Below are positions 1 to 12,523 of a DNA stretch of 64,000 nt, piece after piece; the first letter of the stretch is position 1; each line of letters begins with the position of its first letter. The notes under the pieces were generated by a model. The model had not been told where the DNA came from, did not search any database, and saw nothing but the letters and a program-made list of their open reading frames with translations. Source of the stretch: Roseateles puraquae (GTDB lineage: Bacteria; Pseudomonadota; Gammaproteobacteria; Burkholderiales; Burkholderiaceae_C); NCBI RefSeq assembly GCF_002205845.1, contig NZ_NISI01000001.1:1364001-1428000 (forward strand), written 5' to 3'. The position numbers and the translations under genes are program-made.

Positions 1-739
1 GGGACACCGTCCCGCCGGTGCCCAGGTCCAGGGTCTGCTGCTGCAGGTTGTAGTTCGCATCCACGGCGAACGTACGCAGCACCAAGCGGCCGGCATTGAG
101 CAGACGATCACCCGCCAGATAGCCCCCTGTCGGCGCCACCTGCCCCCCGTTGTTCCAGTTGGAGCTCGTGGCATGCACCAGCTGGTTGGTGCTGGCGATG
201 CTCGTGACCTGATAGGCACCACACCAGTTGGTCGCGCTGTAGCCGGTGGGAACGGCAAACACGATGTCATTCACCGAGAAGCCAAGGGCCGACCTCAGCG
301 TAAACCGGTCCGAGGTCGTCGGGTGATTGACGCTGATGATGCCCGGCACCGTGTAGTTGCGGTCCGAGTACATGACCGTCACGCGGTCAGGCGCCCCCGC
401 TGTGCCGGCGGTGATCATCACCGGGACCAAGGTCCAGTTGAGCGCCCCCGCGACGGCATGGTTGGCCTGGATGGGGCAACCCAGCACCGACAGATCGCTC
501 AGCAGGCCATAGCCCGCCATCTGGATCTCGCGCTGCAGCGTGTACAGCCCCAGCGCACCATTGACCTGGGCATCGCCGCCGCCCGTGGTGACGCGCTTCT
601 GGCCTTCAGAGAAGGACAGCACCTGAGCGGTCACCAACACCACGACCAGGCCGAGCAGCAGCCCGACCATCAACTCGATGAGCGTGACCCCGCGCTGGCG
701 CGGCGCGGTCGGCTGGATGACAGAGTGCAAAGACGTCAC
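1..739 (-). CDS. pilW: PilW-like minor type IV pilin, C-terminus beyond window
   Basis: A prepilin that would be cleaved and inserted in the inner membrane as a minor component priming type IV pilus assembly. The N-terminus carries a class III leader ending in QRG, then VTLIELMVGLLLGLVVVL: the leader glycine, the Glu5 position and a hydrophobic helix. PilW-type text follows (LQREIQMAGYGL). The frame stays open to the left edge, so about 246 residues are visible and the C-terminus is missing. I chose the GTG at 739 because GAGGTG lies 8 nt upstream; no ATG is suitably placed. It starts 12 nt after the pilV stop and is the last visible gene of a pilE-fimT-pilV-pilW operon. The family assignment is firm as a prepilin-like protein and good but not certain as PilW. 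Confidence 0.82.
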   Translation of the reverse strand, partial: MTSLHSVIQPTAPRQRGVTLIELMVGLLLGLVVVLVTAQVLSFSEGQKRVTTGGGDAQVNGALGLYTLQREIQMAGYGLLSDLSVLGCPIQANHAVAGALNWTLVPVMITAGTAGAPDRVTVMYSDRNYTVPGIISVNHPTTSDRFTLRSALGFSVNDIVFAVPTGYSATNWCGAYQVTSIASTNQLVHATSSNWNNGGQVAPTGGYLAGDRLLNAGRLVLRTFAVDANYNLQQQTLDLGTGGTVS

Positions 740-751
740 GGCAACGGCACC

Positions 752-1162
752 TCAGTTGATGGACGTGGCCATCGTGAATCGACTTTGGGATTCACCAGCG
801 GCCGTCCAGCGGATATCGATGGACACGGCACCGGCATTGGTCACCGTGACGGTGGCCGTCCCACTGGGCAGGCGCGACGAGACCCGGGCCAGCCAGTCGG
901 TGCAGACGGCGTTGCAGGTGCCGCTGGTGTCGTAGGTGGTGAGGTTGGACGTCCGGTCCGTCCACATCGCACCCACCAACTGCTGGGCCAGGAAGGCCGC
1001 TTCGGCACGGAACGTGGCCGAGGTCTGGGCACGGGTCATCGCACTCTGAAGCCCCACCACACCCAGCACCCCCATCGCGCAGATCAGCAAGGCCACCAGC
1101 GCCTCCAGCATGGCAAAGCCGCCAACCGGGCGCCGATTTCGCGTTGTCGAGTTTGATTTCAT
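752..1162 (-). CDS. pilV: PilV-like minor type IV pilin
   Basis: A 136-residue prepilin. The leader ends VGG and is followed by FAMLEALVALLICAMGVLG. Here the usual FTLIE is FAMLE, a form typical of PilV, and Glu5 is kept. The rest is a short globular domain with a pair of cysteines (GTCNAVCTDW) that may form a disulphide. The ATG at 1162 is chosen over upstream in-frame starts because GGAGA lies 7 nt before it and it gives a normal short leader. It sits 25 nt downstream of fimT and 12 nt upstream of pilW on the same strand, matching the usual fimT-pilV-pilW order. Its role is inferred from the family: part of the minor-pilin priming complex. Confidence 0.85.
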   Translation of the reverse strand: MKSNSTTRNRRPVGGFAMLEALVALLICAMGVLGVVGLQSAMTRAQTSATFRAEAAFLAQQLVGAMWTDRTSNLTTYDTSGTCNAVCTDWLARVSSRLPSGTATVTVTNAGAVSIDIRWTAAGESQSRFTMATSIN

Positions 1163-1187
1163 GGCTGCATCTCCATCGCGCGGCGCA

Positions 1188-1790
1188 TCAGCACTTGCGC
1201 GGATCACCGCTGGCGTTGACGCTCGGCTCGCACATCCGGATGGTGCCGCCGGTGCCCACGACGATGCGCAGGGCACGGAAGTCATTGCCCGACGTGTCGT
1301 TGTCGATGTCCAGCTGCGCCAGGCCGGTGTTGTCGACCGGGCGGCCAAACCCGTTGAACACCACCACCTGGCCCGGCTGGTTGGCGCTGTCGGAGCCTTG
1401 CACCTTCACCCACTTGCCGCCACCGCCGGTGGCTTGCTTGTCCAGGATGCGCGGCGCCGTGGTCTCGCCGACGTCGGTGCCGCATTTGCCGCCCGGATCG
1501 TCCAGGCTGACGACCCACGAGGAGCCGTCGTCGTCCACGACGCAGCTGTCGTCCATCACGGCCGAATCGCTCAACCTCACCAGGGAGAAACGCACGTTGG
1601 TGTTGCGACGCATCGCCTCGGCGCGGGCCTTTTGCAGGCCGGTCTGCAGCGACGTGGCCACGTTGCGGATCTGGATGTTGCGGATCCAGGTGCTCGCGCT
1701 CGGAATGATCGCCAACAGCAGCAATGCCACCAGGGCGACCACGACCGCCAACTCGATGAGGGTGACGCCCCGCGGGGCTGGCCGCCTCAT
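1188..1790 (-). CDS. fimT: FimT/GspH-family minor pseudopilin
   Basis: A 200-residue prepilin with leader MRRPAPRG and then VTLIELAVVVALVALLLLAI, with Glu5 present. After the helix comes a FimT/GspH-type region (RNVATSLQTGLQKARAEAM) and a beta-rich C-terminal half ending in two cysteines (MCEPSV, PRKC). FimT proteins are minor pilins; in some species they bind DNA during transformation, which cannot be judged from sequence here. The ATG at 1790 lies 2 nt after the pilE-like stop, so translation is probably coupled. An upstream in-frame extension inside the preceding gene is rejected because it would bury the leader. Confidence 0.83.
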   Translation of the reverse strand: MRRPAPRGVTLIELAVVVALVALLLLAIIPSASTWIRNIQIRNVATSLQTGLQKARAEAMRRNTNVRFSLVRLSDSAVMDDSCVVDDDGSSWVVSLDDPGGKCGTDVGETTAPRILDKQATGGGGKWVKVQGSDSANQPGQVVVFNGFGRPVDNTGLAQLDIDNDTSGNDFRALRIVVGTGGTIRMCEPSVNASGDPRKC

Positions 1791-1792
1791 GA

Positions 1793-2260
1793 TCAGCACT
1801 CGCTGCCCTTGGCCAGCCAGCAGTTCTTGCCCGACACGGTCGAGCCTTTGAACTGCGTGGTGGTCTGCAGGTTGGACTGGTTGATGGTGTAGACGTGGCC
1901 CACTGACACGGTGCCCGTCTTGCCCGTCGCGGTGAGCGTGTAGCCTTGGCCCGTGTTGGTCAGCGCGCACGCGTAGGTGAAGCCCTTGGCCCCAGTCGGC
2001 GCGAAGGTCTTCCAACTCGGTGCGTTGGTCGCGTCGACGCAGGCGCTACCGCCGTAGTTGCGGTTGTCCTGGTAGTACTGCTCCATCTTGACGCGGTAGT
2101 CAGCGAGCTGCGAGAACGCCTCGGGCAAAGAACCGCGTCGCACGTAATCCTTGTAGGCCGGCACTGCCACGGCCGCGAGGATGCCCACGATGGCCACCGT
2201 GATCATCAGCTCGATCAGCGTGAAGCCTTGTTGCGACGAAGAGGTCTTGTAGTGGGACAT
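1793..2260 (-). CDS. pilE: PilE-like type IV pilin (probably a minor pilin)
   Basis: A 155-residue pilin. A 12-residue leader ending QQG is followed by FTLIELMITVAIVGILAAVA and then VPAYKDYVRRG. The motif EQYYQDNRNYG after the helix is characteristic of PilE-type minor pilins. The C-terminus holds a cysteine pair (GKNCWLAKGSEC) that could close the D-loop. The ATG at 2260 has AGGAA a short distance upstream and gives a standard leader. It is the first gene of the minor-pilin operon, and the gltBD terminator lies about 200 bp upstream, so transcription should start in 2261-2455. I saw no clear RpoN site there. A major-pilin role is possible but less likely given the context. Confidence 0.85.
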   Translation of the reverse strand: MSHYKTSSSQQGFTLIELMITVAIVGILAAVAVPAYKDYVRRGSLPEAFSQLADYRVKMEQYYQDNRNYGGSACVDATNAPSWKTFAPTGAKGFTYACALTNTGQGYTLTATGKTGTVSVGHVYTINQSNLQTTTQFKGSTVSGKNCWLAKGSEC

Positions 2261-2455
2261 GCGCGGTTCCTGTGAGCCAAGGAGGGGGCGTCGGACGCCC
2301 TCGGACCAGCCGCCAAGCGGCCTTTTCGAGTCATTCTCCGGCAGGGGCGGGTGCGAATGTCGTGCAAAACTTGGCGGCACGGAAGCGCTTCTCGACGGGC
2401 GTCGAGCCGTCCGCGACGAACGGCACAGATCCGTAAGCATTTGCTACGGCTCATG

Positions 2456-2480
2456 AAAAACGCGACCCGAAGGTCGCGTT
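2456..2480 (-). terminator. Rho-independent terminator of gltBD
   Basis: On the minus strand AACGCGACC, loop TTCG and GGTCGCGTT form a perfect 9-bp stem. The T-run that follows makes five consecutive T residues including the end of the stem. It lies 28 bp after the gltD stop and in front of the pilin operon. Confidence 0.9.
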
Positions 2481-2508
2481 CCGAGAGGTTGGGCCGTACG
2501 GCAGGCGT

Positions 2509-3984
2509 TCAGCGCGGCAGCGTTGAGCTGCCCATCAGGTATTCGTCCACCGCCCGGGCAGCCTGGCGGCCTTCCCGGATGGCCCAGACCACCAGGCTCT
2601 GGCCCCGGCGCATGTCGCCGGCGGCAAAGACCTTGTCGACATTGGTCTTGTAGGCCGCGGCACCCTCGGTCGGGGCCTTGCCGTTGCCGCGGGCGTCCTT
2701 CTCCACGCCGAAAGCGTCGAGGATGGTGGACACCGGCGACACGAAGCCCATGGCCAGGAAGGCAATGTCGGCCTTGAGCACCTGCTCGCTGCCCTCGACC
2801 TCGGTCATCTTGCCGCCCTGCCATTGCAGGCGCACGGTCTTGACGCCGGTGAGCTTGCCCTTCTCGCCAATGAACTCCTTCGTGGCAATGGCGAACTCGC
2901 GCTCGCAGCCCTCCTCGTGGCTGGAGGAGGTGCGCAGCTTGATCGGCCAGTAAGGCCAGGTCAGCGGACGGTCTTCCACCTCAGGCGGCTGGGGCAGCAG
3001 TTCGAACTGGGTCACGCTCTTGGCACCGTGGCGGTTGCTGGTGCCGACGCAATCGGAGCCGGTGTCACCGCCGCCGATGACGATGACGTGCTTGCCGTCC
3101 GCGCGGATCTGGTTCTTCAGCTTGTCACCCGCATTGACCTTGTTCTGCTGCGGCAGGAACTCCATGGCGAAGTGCACACCGGCCAGGTCGCGCCCGGGCA
3201 CCGGCAGGTCGCGCGATTGCTCCGCGCCACCGGTCAGCAGCACCGCATCGAACTGGCTCTTGAGCTCGTCGGCCGAGATGGTTTCCTTCGCCCAATTGGT
3301 GACCTTGGAGCCATCCGGCAGGCTGCCCACCAGCACGCCGGTGCGGAACTCGACGCCTTCGGCCTTCATCTGCTCGACGCGGCGGTCGATATGGGACTTC
3401 TCCATCTTGAAGTCCGGGATGCCGTAGCGCAGCAGGCCGCCGACCCGGTCGTTCTTCTCGAACACCGTGACGCTGTGGCCAGCGCGGGCCAACTGCTGGG
3501 CTGCGGCCAGGCCCGCCGGCCCGGCCCCGACGATGGCGACCTTCTTGCCGGTCTTGACCTTGGGCGGCTGCGGCTGCACCCAGCCCTCGGCCCAGGCGCG
3601 GTCGATGATGGCGTGCTCGATGGACTTGATGCCGACCGCGTCGTCGTTCACGTTCAGCGTGCAGGCCGCCTCGCAGGGCGCGGGGCAGATGCGGCCGGTG
3701 AACTCGGGGAAATTGTTGGTGCTGTGCAGCACGGTGATGGCGTGCTTCCAGTCCTCAGGCCGCCCCTTGTAGACGAGGTCGTTGAAGTCCGGGATGACGT
3801 TGTTCACCGGGCAGCCGTTGTTGCAGAAAGGCGTGCCACAGTCCATGCAGCGCGCCCCCTGCTGCTTGGCCTGCTCAGCGTTCAGGCCGATGACGAATTC
3901 CTTGTAGTTCTTGACCCGAGCCGGCACGGGCTCGTAGCCCTCTTCCAGACGCTCGTACTCCAGAAAGCCAGTCACTTTTCCCAC
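2509..3984 (-). CDS. gltD: Glutamate synthase (NADPH) small subunit GltD
   Basis: The beta subunit of glutamate synthase passes electrons from NADPH through FAD and Fe-S clusters to GltB for ammonia assimilation. The 491-residue protein has the N-terminal Fe-S cysteines (C46, C49, C54, C58, then C100, C104, C108). It also has an FAD Rossmann motif GAGPAG at 153-158, a second dinucleotide motif GGGDTG near residue 305 for NADPH, and a C-terminal FAD region ([19 protein letters not shown]). The start is GTG at 3984 with AAGGAGA upstream. It is 11 nt downstream of gltB, so the two are co-transcribed, and a terminator follows. Length and motifs are normal for the family. Confidence 0.97.
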   Translation of the reverse strand: MGKVTGFLEYERLEEGYEPVPARVKNYKEFVIGLNAEQAKQQGARCMDCGTPFCNNGCPVNNVIPDFNDLVYKGRPEDWKHAITVLHSTNNFPEFTGRICPAPCEAACTLNVNDDAVGIKSIEHAIIDRAWAEGWVQPQPPKVKTGKKVAIVGAGPAGLAAAQQLARAGHSVTVFEKNDRVGGLLRYGIPDFKMEKSHIDRRVEQMKAEGVEFRTGVLVGSLPDGSKVTNWAKETISADELKSQFDAVLLTGGAEQSRDLPVPGRDLAGVHFAMEFLPQQNKVNAGDKLKNQIRADGKHVIVIGGGDTGSDCVGTSNRHGAKSVTQFELLPQPPEVEDRPLTWPYWPIKLRTSSSHEEGCEREFAIATKEFIGEKGKLTGVKTVRLQWQGGKMTEVEGSEQVLKADIAFLAMGFVSPVSTILDAFGVEKDARGNGKAPTEGAAAYKTNVDKVFAAGDMRRGQSLVVWAIREGRQAARAVDEYLMGSSTLPR

Positions 3985-3995
3985 GGCTTCTCTCC

Positions 3996-8753
<4,758 letters not shown>

Positions 8754-8782
8754 GGCGCCCTCCTGGTTCGTAACAGGCCGGG

Positions 8783-8811
8783 AGCGTACTGCACCGCAGC
8801 AAATGCGGCAA
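8783..8811 (-). promoter_or_regulatory. Candidate sigma-70 promoter of gltBD
   Basis: On the minus strand, TTGCCG (8811-8806) and TACGCT (8788-8783) are separated by 17 nt, about 30 nt before the gltB start. The match is moderate (TTG in the -35; T, A and final T in the -10). The RAYT module ends 8 bp upstream of the -35 box, so upstream control sites may have been displaced. Confidence 0.45.
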
Positions 8812-8818
8812 CTTCATT

Positions 8819-8843
8819 AAAATGGGGTCAGGTTCGATTTATT
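8819..8843 (+). repeat. RAYT module left terminal repeat
   Basis: Starts AAAATGGGGTCAGGTTCGA and ends TTTATT. Its reverse complement is nearly identical to the copy at 9623-9646. Confidence 0.65.
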
Positions 8844-8859
8844 GGCGCCGCATTCCGCG

Positions 8860-9585
8860 TCAGGATTTAAATGGGGCCAGAGTCGCGCTCCCGTCAATCA
8901 CTGCCTTTCGCGGCCGCCCCCTCGGCCGCTTCTGAGCCACACGCGGATGCGCCTCTTCCAGCGGCTTCAGGAAGGCCTCGCTCGCCACCGGTCTGCCGCG
9001 CAGAGCGGCCGCTGTGAAGAGCGCCTGCTCGTGCGCAGGGACGCCTTGGTCCATGAATTCACGCCAGGCATGCTCACGGTCGAAGGGTGTGTTGCCGAGC
9101 GACCAATAGAGCGGATGCTCCGTGATCACGCCCAGCCTCTCCAGCCCGAGATGGTGTCGCGCACTGGACCATGGCCAGTCCTGCGGCTGCGGGCAGAGCC
9201 CGGCCCTGACCGGATTGAGTTCCACATAGCGCATGCAGGCCAGCAGATGGCGCTCGCCCTCGATCAAGCCAGCGCGAAACCGCCCTTCCCACAGCGTGCC
9301 GCTGCGCTGGTGCCGGGCATTGAACCAACCGACATAGCGCCGACCCAGCGCCTGCATCATCCGGCTCAGCGCGTCGGCGCTGGGCGGCGTGGCGAGCAAA
9401 TGGAAGTGGTTATCCATCAACACATGGGCGTGCAGGGCCACCTTGTTGACGGCCGAGACCTCCGCGAGGATGTTCAGCAGATGCTGCCGGTCCAGGTCGC
9501 TGAAGAAGATGGCCTGGCGGTTGTTGCCGCGCAGGATGATGTGATGGGGCTGATCAGCGAGGATCAACCGGGGCAGTCGGGCCAT
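8860..9585 (-). CDS. REP-associated tyrosine transposase (RAYT, Y1_Tnp family)
   Basis: A single-domain HUH nuclease of about 241 residues that would nick single-stranded DNA at palindromic repeats. It starts MARLPRLILADQPHHIILRG, the typical family opening. It carries the metal-binding pair HFH (H60, H62) in MDNHFHLL and the probable catalytic Tyr84 in LGRRYVGWFN, followed by GTLWEGRF and RYVELNPVRAGL. I chose the ATG at 9585 because homologues start there; a GTG at 9618 would add 11 residues. No good ribosome site is seen for either. The last residues (SATLAPFKS) are encoded by an internal repeat copy. It is flanked by inverted repeats and sits between housekeeping genes. Confidence 0.88.
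   Translation of the reverse strand: MARLPRLILADQPHHIILRGNNRQAIFFSDLDRQHLLNILAEVSAVNKVALHAHVLMDNHFHLLATPPSADALSRMMQALGRRYVGWFNARHQRSGTLWEGRFRAGLIEGERHLLACMRYVELNPVRAGLCPQPQDWPWSSARHHLGLERLGVITEHPLYWSLGNTPFDREHAWREFMDQGVPAHEQALFTAAALRGRPVASEAFLKPLEEAHPRVAQKRPRGRPRKAVIDGSATLAPFKS
8869..8886 (+). repeat. RAYT module internal repeat copy
   Basis: AAATGGGGCCAGAGTCGC, the same motif as the terminal repeats and in the same orientation as the left one. It is read on the minus strand as the last codons of the transposase (A-T-L-A-P-F). Confidence 0.65.
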
Positions 9586-9622
9586 GGGGAAGGCGTGAAA
9601 CCGCGAGCTGAGGAGCACGCAG

Positions 9623-9646
9623 AATAATCGACTCCGACCCCATTTT
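9623..9646 (-). repeat. RAYT module right terminal repeat (inverted)
   Basis: On the minus strand it reads AAAATGGGGTCGGAGTCGA then TTATT. It pairs as an inverted repeat with 8819-8843 and lies 9 bp from the dgt stop codon. Confidence 0.65.
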
Positions 9647-9655
9647 CAGAAATCG

Positions 9656-10795
9656 TCAGAAGAGGGTCTGACCGGTCAGGCGTTGGTGCTCGCGCAGCGC
9701 ATAACGGTCGGTCATGCCGGCGATGTAGTCAGCGCAAGCCCGCTCCCGGTCGGGGCGGCTGGCGAAGTCGGGGGGCATTTGCGATACGTCGCCCACATAG
9801 GCGGCGAAAAGATCGCGCAGCACTTGCTCCGCACGCGCCCGCGTCGACTGGACCTGGGGATGGCGGTACAGGTTGGCGAACAGGAACCGCTTCAGCGCTG
9901 TGCTCTTCGCACGCATCTCGGGACTGAAGCGCAGCAGCGGTTTCTCGGCATGGCGCACCGCGTCAATGCTTTCGGGGCGTGTGGTCTCGAGCGCTGCGCG
10001 CGTCGCGTCGATGATGTCGTAGACCTGCGCCGACAGCATGCGGCGGATGGTCTCGAACAGCAGTCGCTTGCCCGTGAGTTGAGGATGCGCCTCCAAGGCC
10101 GCAAGCCAGTGCTCGCGAACCAACTCCACCTCGAGCAGCTGCTCCAGCTCGATCAAGCCGGAGCGCACACCGTCATCCACGTCATGGGCGTTGTAGGCGA
10201 CCTCGTCGGCCAGGTTGCACAACTGGGCCTCCAGGCTCGGATGCCCGCCGTGCAGGAAACGCGTGGCGATGCCGCCCGGCTCGGCGGCGTCGATCAGCTC
10301 GGCATGGCGCCGCGAGCAGTGCTTCAGGATGCCCTCACGCGTCTCGAAGCAGAGGTTGAGACCATCGAAGTGCGGGTAGCGCTGCTCCAGGTGGTCGACC
10401 ACCCGCAGCGACTGCAGGTTGTGCTCGAAGCCGCCATGCCCCTGCATGCAGGCATCCAGCACATCCTGACCCGCATGACCGAAAGGCGTGTGGCCCAGAT
10501 CGTGGGCCAGGGCCACGGCTTCGACCAAGTCTTCGTCCAGGCCCAGGCTGCGGGCGATGGAGCGGCCGAGCTGGGCCACTTCCAACGAGTGCGTCAGCCG
10601 GGTGCGGAACAGATCGCCCTCGTGGTTCATGAACACCTGGGTCTTGTAGACCAGGCGACGGAAGGCAGTGCTGTGGATGATGCGGTCGCGGTCTCGCTGG
10701 AACTCGCTGCGTGTTGGCGCGGGCGGCTCTGCCAGACGCCGCCCGCGGCTGCGTGACGGGTCGGCAGCGTACGGAGGGCGGGTCGGCGGGAGCAT
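9656..10795 (-). CDS. dgt: Deoxyguanosinetriphosphate triphosphohydrolase-like HD protein
   Basis: An HD-domain dNTP triphosphohydrolase that releases tripolyphosphate from dGTP or other dNTPs and so tunes nucleotide pools. The 379-residue protein has RDRDRIIHSTAFRRL and KTQVF near the N-terminus. Metal ligands are H69 (RLTHSLEVAQ), H98-D99 (ALAHDLGHTPFGH) and a later Asp in ADEVAYNAHDVDDG. The length fits the short dGTPase-like type. Its ATG shares one base with the aroB stop (TGATG), so it is translated downstream of aroB. It is the last gene of the pil-aro block before the RAYT module. Substrate preference cannot be read from sequence. Confidence 0.93.
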   Translation of the reverse strand: MLPPTRPPYAADPSRSRGRRLAEPPAPTRSEFQRDRDRIIHSTAFRRLVYKTQVFMNHEGDLFRTRLTHSLEVAQLGRSIARSLGLDEDLVEAVALAHDLGHTPFGHAGQDVLDACMQGHGGFEHNLQSLRVVDHLEQRYPHFDGLNLCFETREGILKHCSRRHAELIDAAEPGGIATRFLHGGHPSLEAQLCNLADEVAYNAHDVDDGVRSGLIELEQLLEVELVREHWLAALEAHPQLTGKRLLFETIRRMLSAQVYDIIDATRAALETTRPESIDAVRHAEKPLLRFSPEMRAKSTALKRFLFANLYRHPQVQSTRARAEQVLRDLFAAYVGDVSQMPPDFASRPDRERACADYIAGMTDRYALREHQRLTGQTLF

Positions 10796-11889
10796 CAGGC
10801 AGCCCCGTGGTCGGCCAGCAGTTGCGTGATCAGGGTGTCGGGCACCGCATGCAGGCCGGCGCGCCCCAGCGCTTCAATCAACACGAAGCGGATGGCACCG
10901 GCCTCGGCCTTCTTGTCCACACGCATCAGCTGCAGGTAGCGATCACTGCCCAGGCGCGGCGGCACGGCCGGCAAGCCGGCGCGCTCGATCAGCGTTCGCA
11001 ACCGCGTGACGAACTCGACCGGCATCAGTCCCATGCGATGTGACAGATCAGCCGCCAGCACCATGCCGCACGCCACCGCCTCGCCGTGCAGCCAGGCGCC
11101 GTAGCCCAGGCCGGATTCGATGGCATGGCCCAGTGTGTGGCCGAAGTTCAGGATGGCGCGCAGCCCTTGCTCACGCTCATCCTGGCCGACGACGTCCGCC
11201 TTGATCTCGCAGCTGCGGCGTACCGCGTAACCGAGCACGGCCTTGTCCCGCGAGAGCAAGGCTTCGAGGTTGTCCTCGATCCAGCAGAGGAAACCAGCAT
11301 CGGCGATCGGGCCGTACTTGATCACTTCAGCCAGGCCAGCCCGCAGTTCTCGGTCGGGCAGCGTGTCCAGCGTGTCCAGGTCGGCAATGACCCGCTCGGG
11401 CTGGTAGAAGGCGCCCAGCATGTTCTTGCCCAGCGGATGGTTGATGGCGGTCTTGCCACCCACGGATGAATCGACCTGTGCGAGCAGGGTGGTCGGCACC
11501 TGCACGAAAGGCACGCCGCGCATGTAGATCGCGGCCGCAAAACCAGTCATGTCGCCAATGACCCCTCCCCCCAGCGCGAAGAGCACCGTCTTGCGATCCA
11601 GGGCTTCGCCGAGCAGGTGATCGCAGATGCGGTTCAGGCTGGCCCAGTCCTTGTGCTGCTCGCCGTCGGGCAGCACGACGAGGTCGACCCGGGCGTAGAC
11701 GGCGCGCAACTGCGCCTGGAGCCGCTCGGCATAGAGCGGTGCGACCGTATCGTTCGTGACGATGACCGCAGCGGCCGCCCTGGGCAGCGCCTGCCAGCTG
11801 GCCGCCTCGTCCAGCAGACCCGAGCCGATGCGGATCTGATAGGTACGGTTGTCAGGCAGCTGGATGCGGACGGTATCGATGGCGGGCAT
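10795..11889 (-). CDS. aroB: 3-dehydroquinate synthase AroB
   Basis: The second step of the shikimate pathway, converting DAHP to 3-dehydroquinate with NAD and a divalent metal. The 364-residue protein has the NAD-binding [16 protein letters not shown], then [19 protein letters not shown] and [15 protein letters not shown], and the metal-binding [11 protein letters not shown]. The ATG at 11889 is preferred; an upstream in-frame start adds 17 low-quality residues. It follows aroK by 75 bp and overlaps dgt by one base. The aroK-aroB pairing downstream of pilMNOPQ is a common proteobacterial arrangement. No anomaly was seen. Confidence 0.96.
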   Translation of the reverse strand: MPAIDTVRIQLPDNRTYQIRIGSGLLDEAASWQALPRAAAAVIVTNDTVAPLYAERLQAQLRAVYARVDLVVLPDGEQHKDWASLNRICDHLLGEALDRKTVLFALGGGVIGDMTGFAAAIYMRGVPFVQVPTTLLAQVDSSVGGKTAINHPLGKNMLGAFYQPERVIADLDTLDTLPDRELRAGLAEVIKYGPIADAGFLCWIEDNLEALLSRDKAVLGYAVRRSCEIKADVVGQDEREQGLRAILNFGHTLGHAIESGLGYGAWLHGEAVACGMVLAADLSHRMGLMPVEFVTRLRTLIERAGLPAVPPRLGSDRYLQLMRVDKKAEAGAIRFVLIEALGRAGLHAVPDTLITQLLADHGAA

Positions 11890-11964
11890 GCTGGCGAGTG
11901 TAAGAGGCGCCCTGCCCTGACCGCCTCTGCTAGCGGGCAATGGCGACTTGAAGCCGCCCTGGCT

Positions 11965-12522
11965 CTACTGCGGCTCAGCGCCGACCGTTGCCGCGACCCG
12001 CGTCGGATCCAGCAAGCCCGCCAGCTCCAACTGCATCAGGGCCATGTTGACCAGCGCGTGCACGGAGGGGCGCGCGCTCTCCAGCACGTAGTGGGCGCAG
12101 CGCCGGTACAGCGGATCGCGCTGGTGATGGAGTTCGCGCAGCTTGGCCAACGGGTCACGCACCTGCAGCAGCGGCCGCGTGGTGTCGTGCCGAAGGCGCC
12201 GCATCAGGTCTTCCGGCGTCGAGCGCAGATAGAGCACGGTCGCGCCGCGATGCAGCATCTCCCGGTTGCGCTCGCGCAGCACTGCGCCGCCGCCCGTCGC
12301 GATGACCCGGTCGCCGGGACGAGAAAGCAGTTCAGCGATCACTTCGGTCTCGAGGTCGCGGAAGGCTTCTTCGCCGTGGCGCTCGAAGAACTGGCGAACG
12401 GTGCCGCCGATGCGGGCCTCGATTTCGTGATCCGAATCGACAAAAGGCACGCCAATTTGGCGTGCCAGTTGTTTGCCGACGGTGGACTTGCCACCGCCCG
12501 GCATGCCCACCAGAGCAATCAC
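11965..12522 (-). CDS. aroK: Shikimate kinase AroK
   Basis: Phosphorylates shikimate at O3 using ATP. The 185-residue protein has the P-loop GMPGGGKSTVG at 6-16, the shikimate-binding D and R region (DSDHEIEARIGGTVRQFFER, FRDLE), the glycine loop ATGGGAVL and the lid (RHDTTRPLL). It starts at GTG 12522, one base after the stop of the Ig-like lipoprotein gene, so translation is probably coupled. The C-terminal tail after residue 165 is a little longer than in E. coli AroK. It lies 75 bp upstream of aroB in the same transcript. Confidence 0.95.
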   Translation of the reverse strand: MIALVGMPGGGKSTVGKQLARQIGVPFVDSDHEIEARIGGTVRQFFERHGEEAFRDLETEVIAELLSRPGDRVIATGGGAVLRERNREMLHRGATVLYLRSTPEDLMRRLRHDTTRPLLQVRDPLAKLRELHHQRDPLYRRCAHYVLESARPSVHALVNMALMQLELAGLLDPTRVAATVGAEPQ

Positions 12523-12523
12523 G

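Larger units (their letters stand above)
8819..9646. mobile_element. RAYT module bounded by inverted repeats
   Basis: An 828-bp unit between dgt and gltB. Its ends are imperfect inverted copies of AAAATGGGGTC-(A/G)-G-N-TCGAtTTATT, at 8819-8843 and 9623-9646. A third copy lies inside at 8869-8886. It encodes one Y1-type (HUH) transposase. The right end is 9 bp after the dgt stop and the left end is 8 bp before the gltB -35 box. The boundaries are set by the repeats. Mobility is inferred; no target duplication was resolved. Confidence 0.6.

Noticed and set aside
1791-2015. N-terminal extension of fimT into the pilE-like gene
   Set aside because: It would bury the prepilin leader more than 70 residues from the N-terminus, incompatible with peptidase processing.
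9586-9618. Upstream GTG start for the RAYT gene
   Set aside because: It adds 11 residues not expected in the family. The family consensus begins at the ATG at 9585.
9656-10795. dgt and the RAYT as an antiphage defence pair
   Set aside because: dgt is embedded and overlapped in the conserved aroKB-dgt housekeeping block and the RAYT is a separate repeat-bounded unit. Nothing else in the area points to defence.
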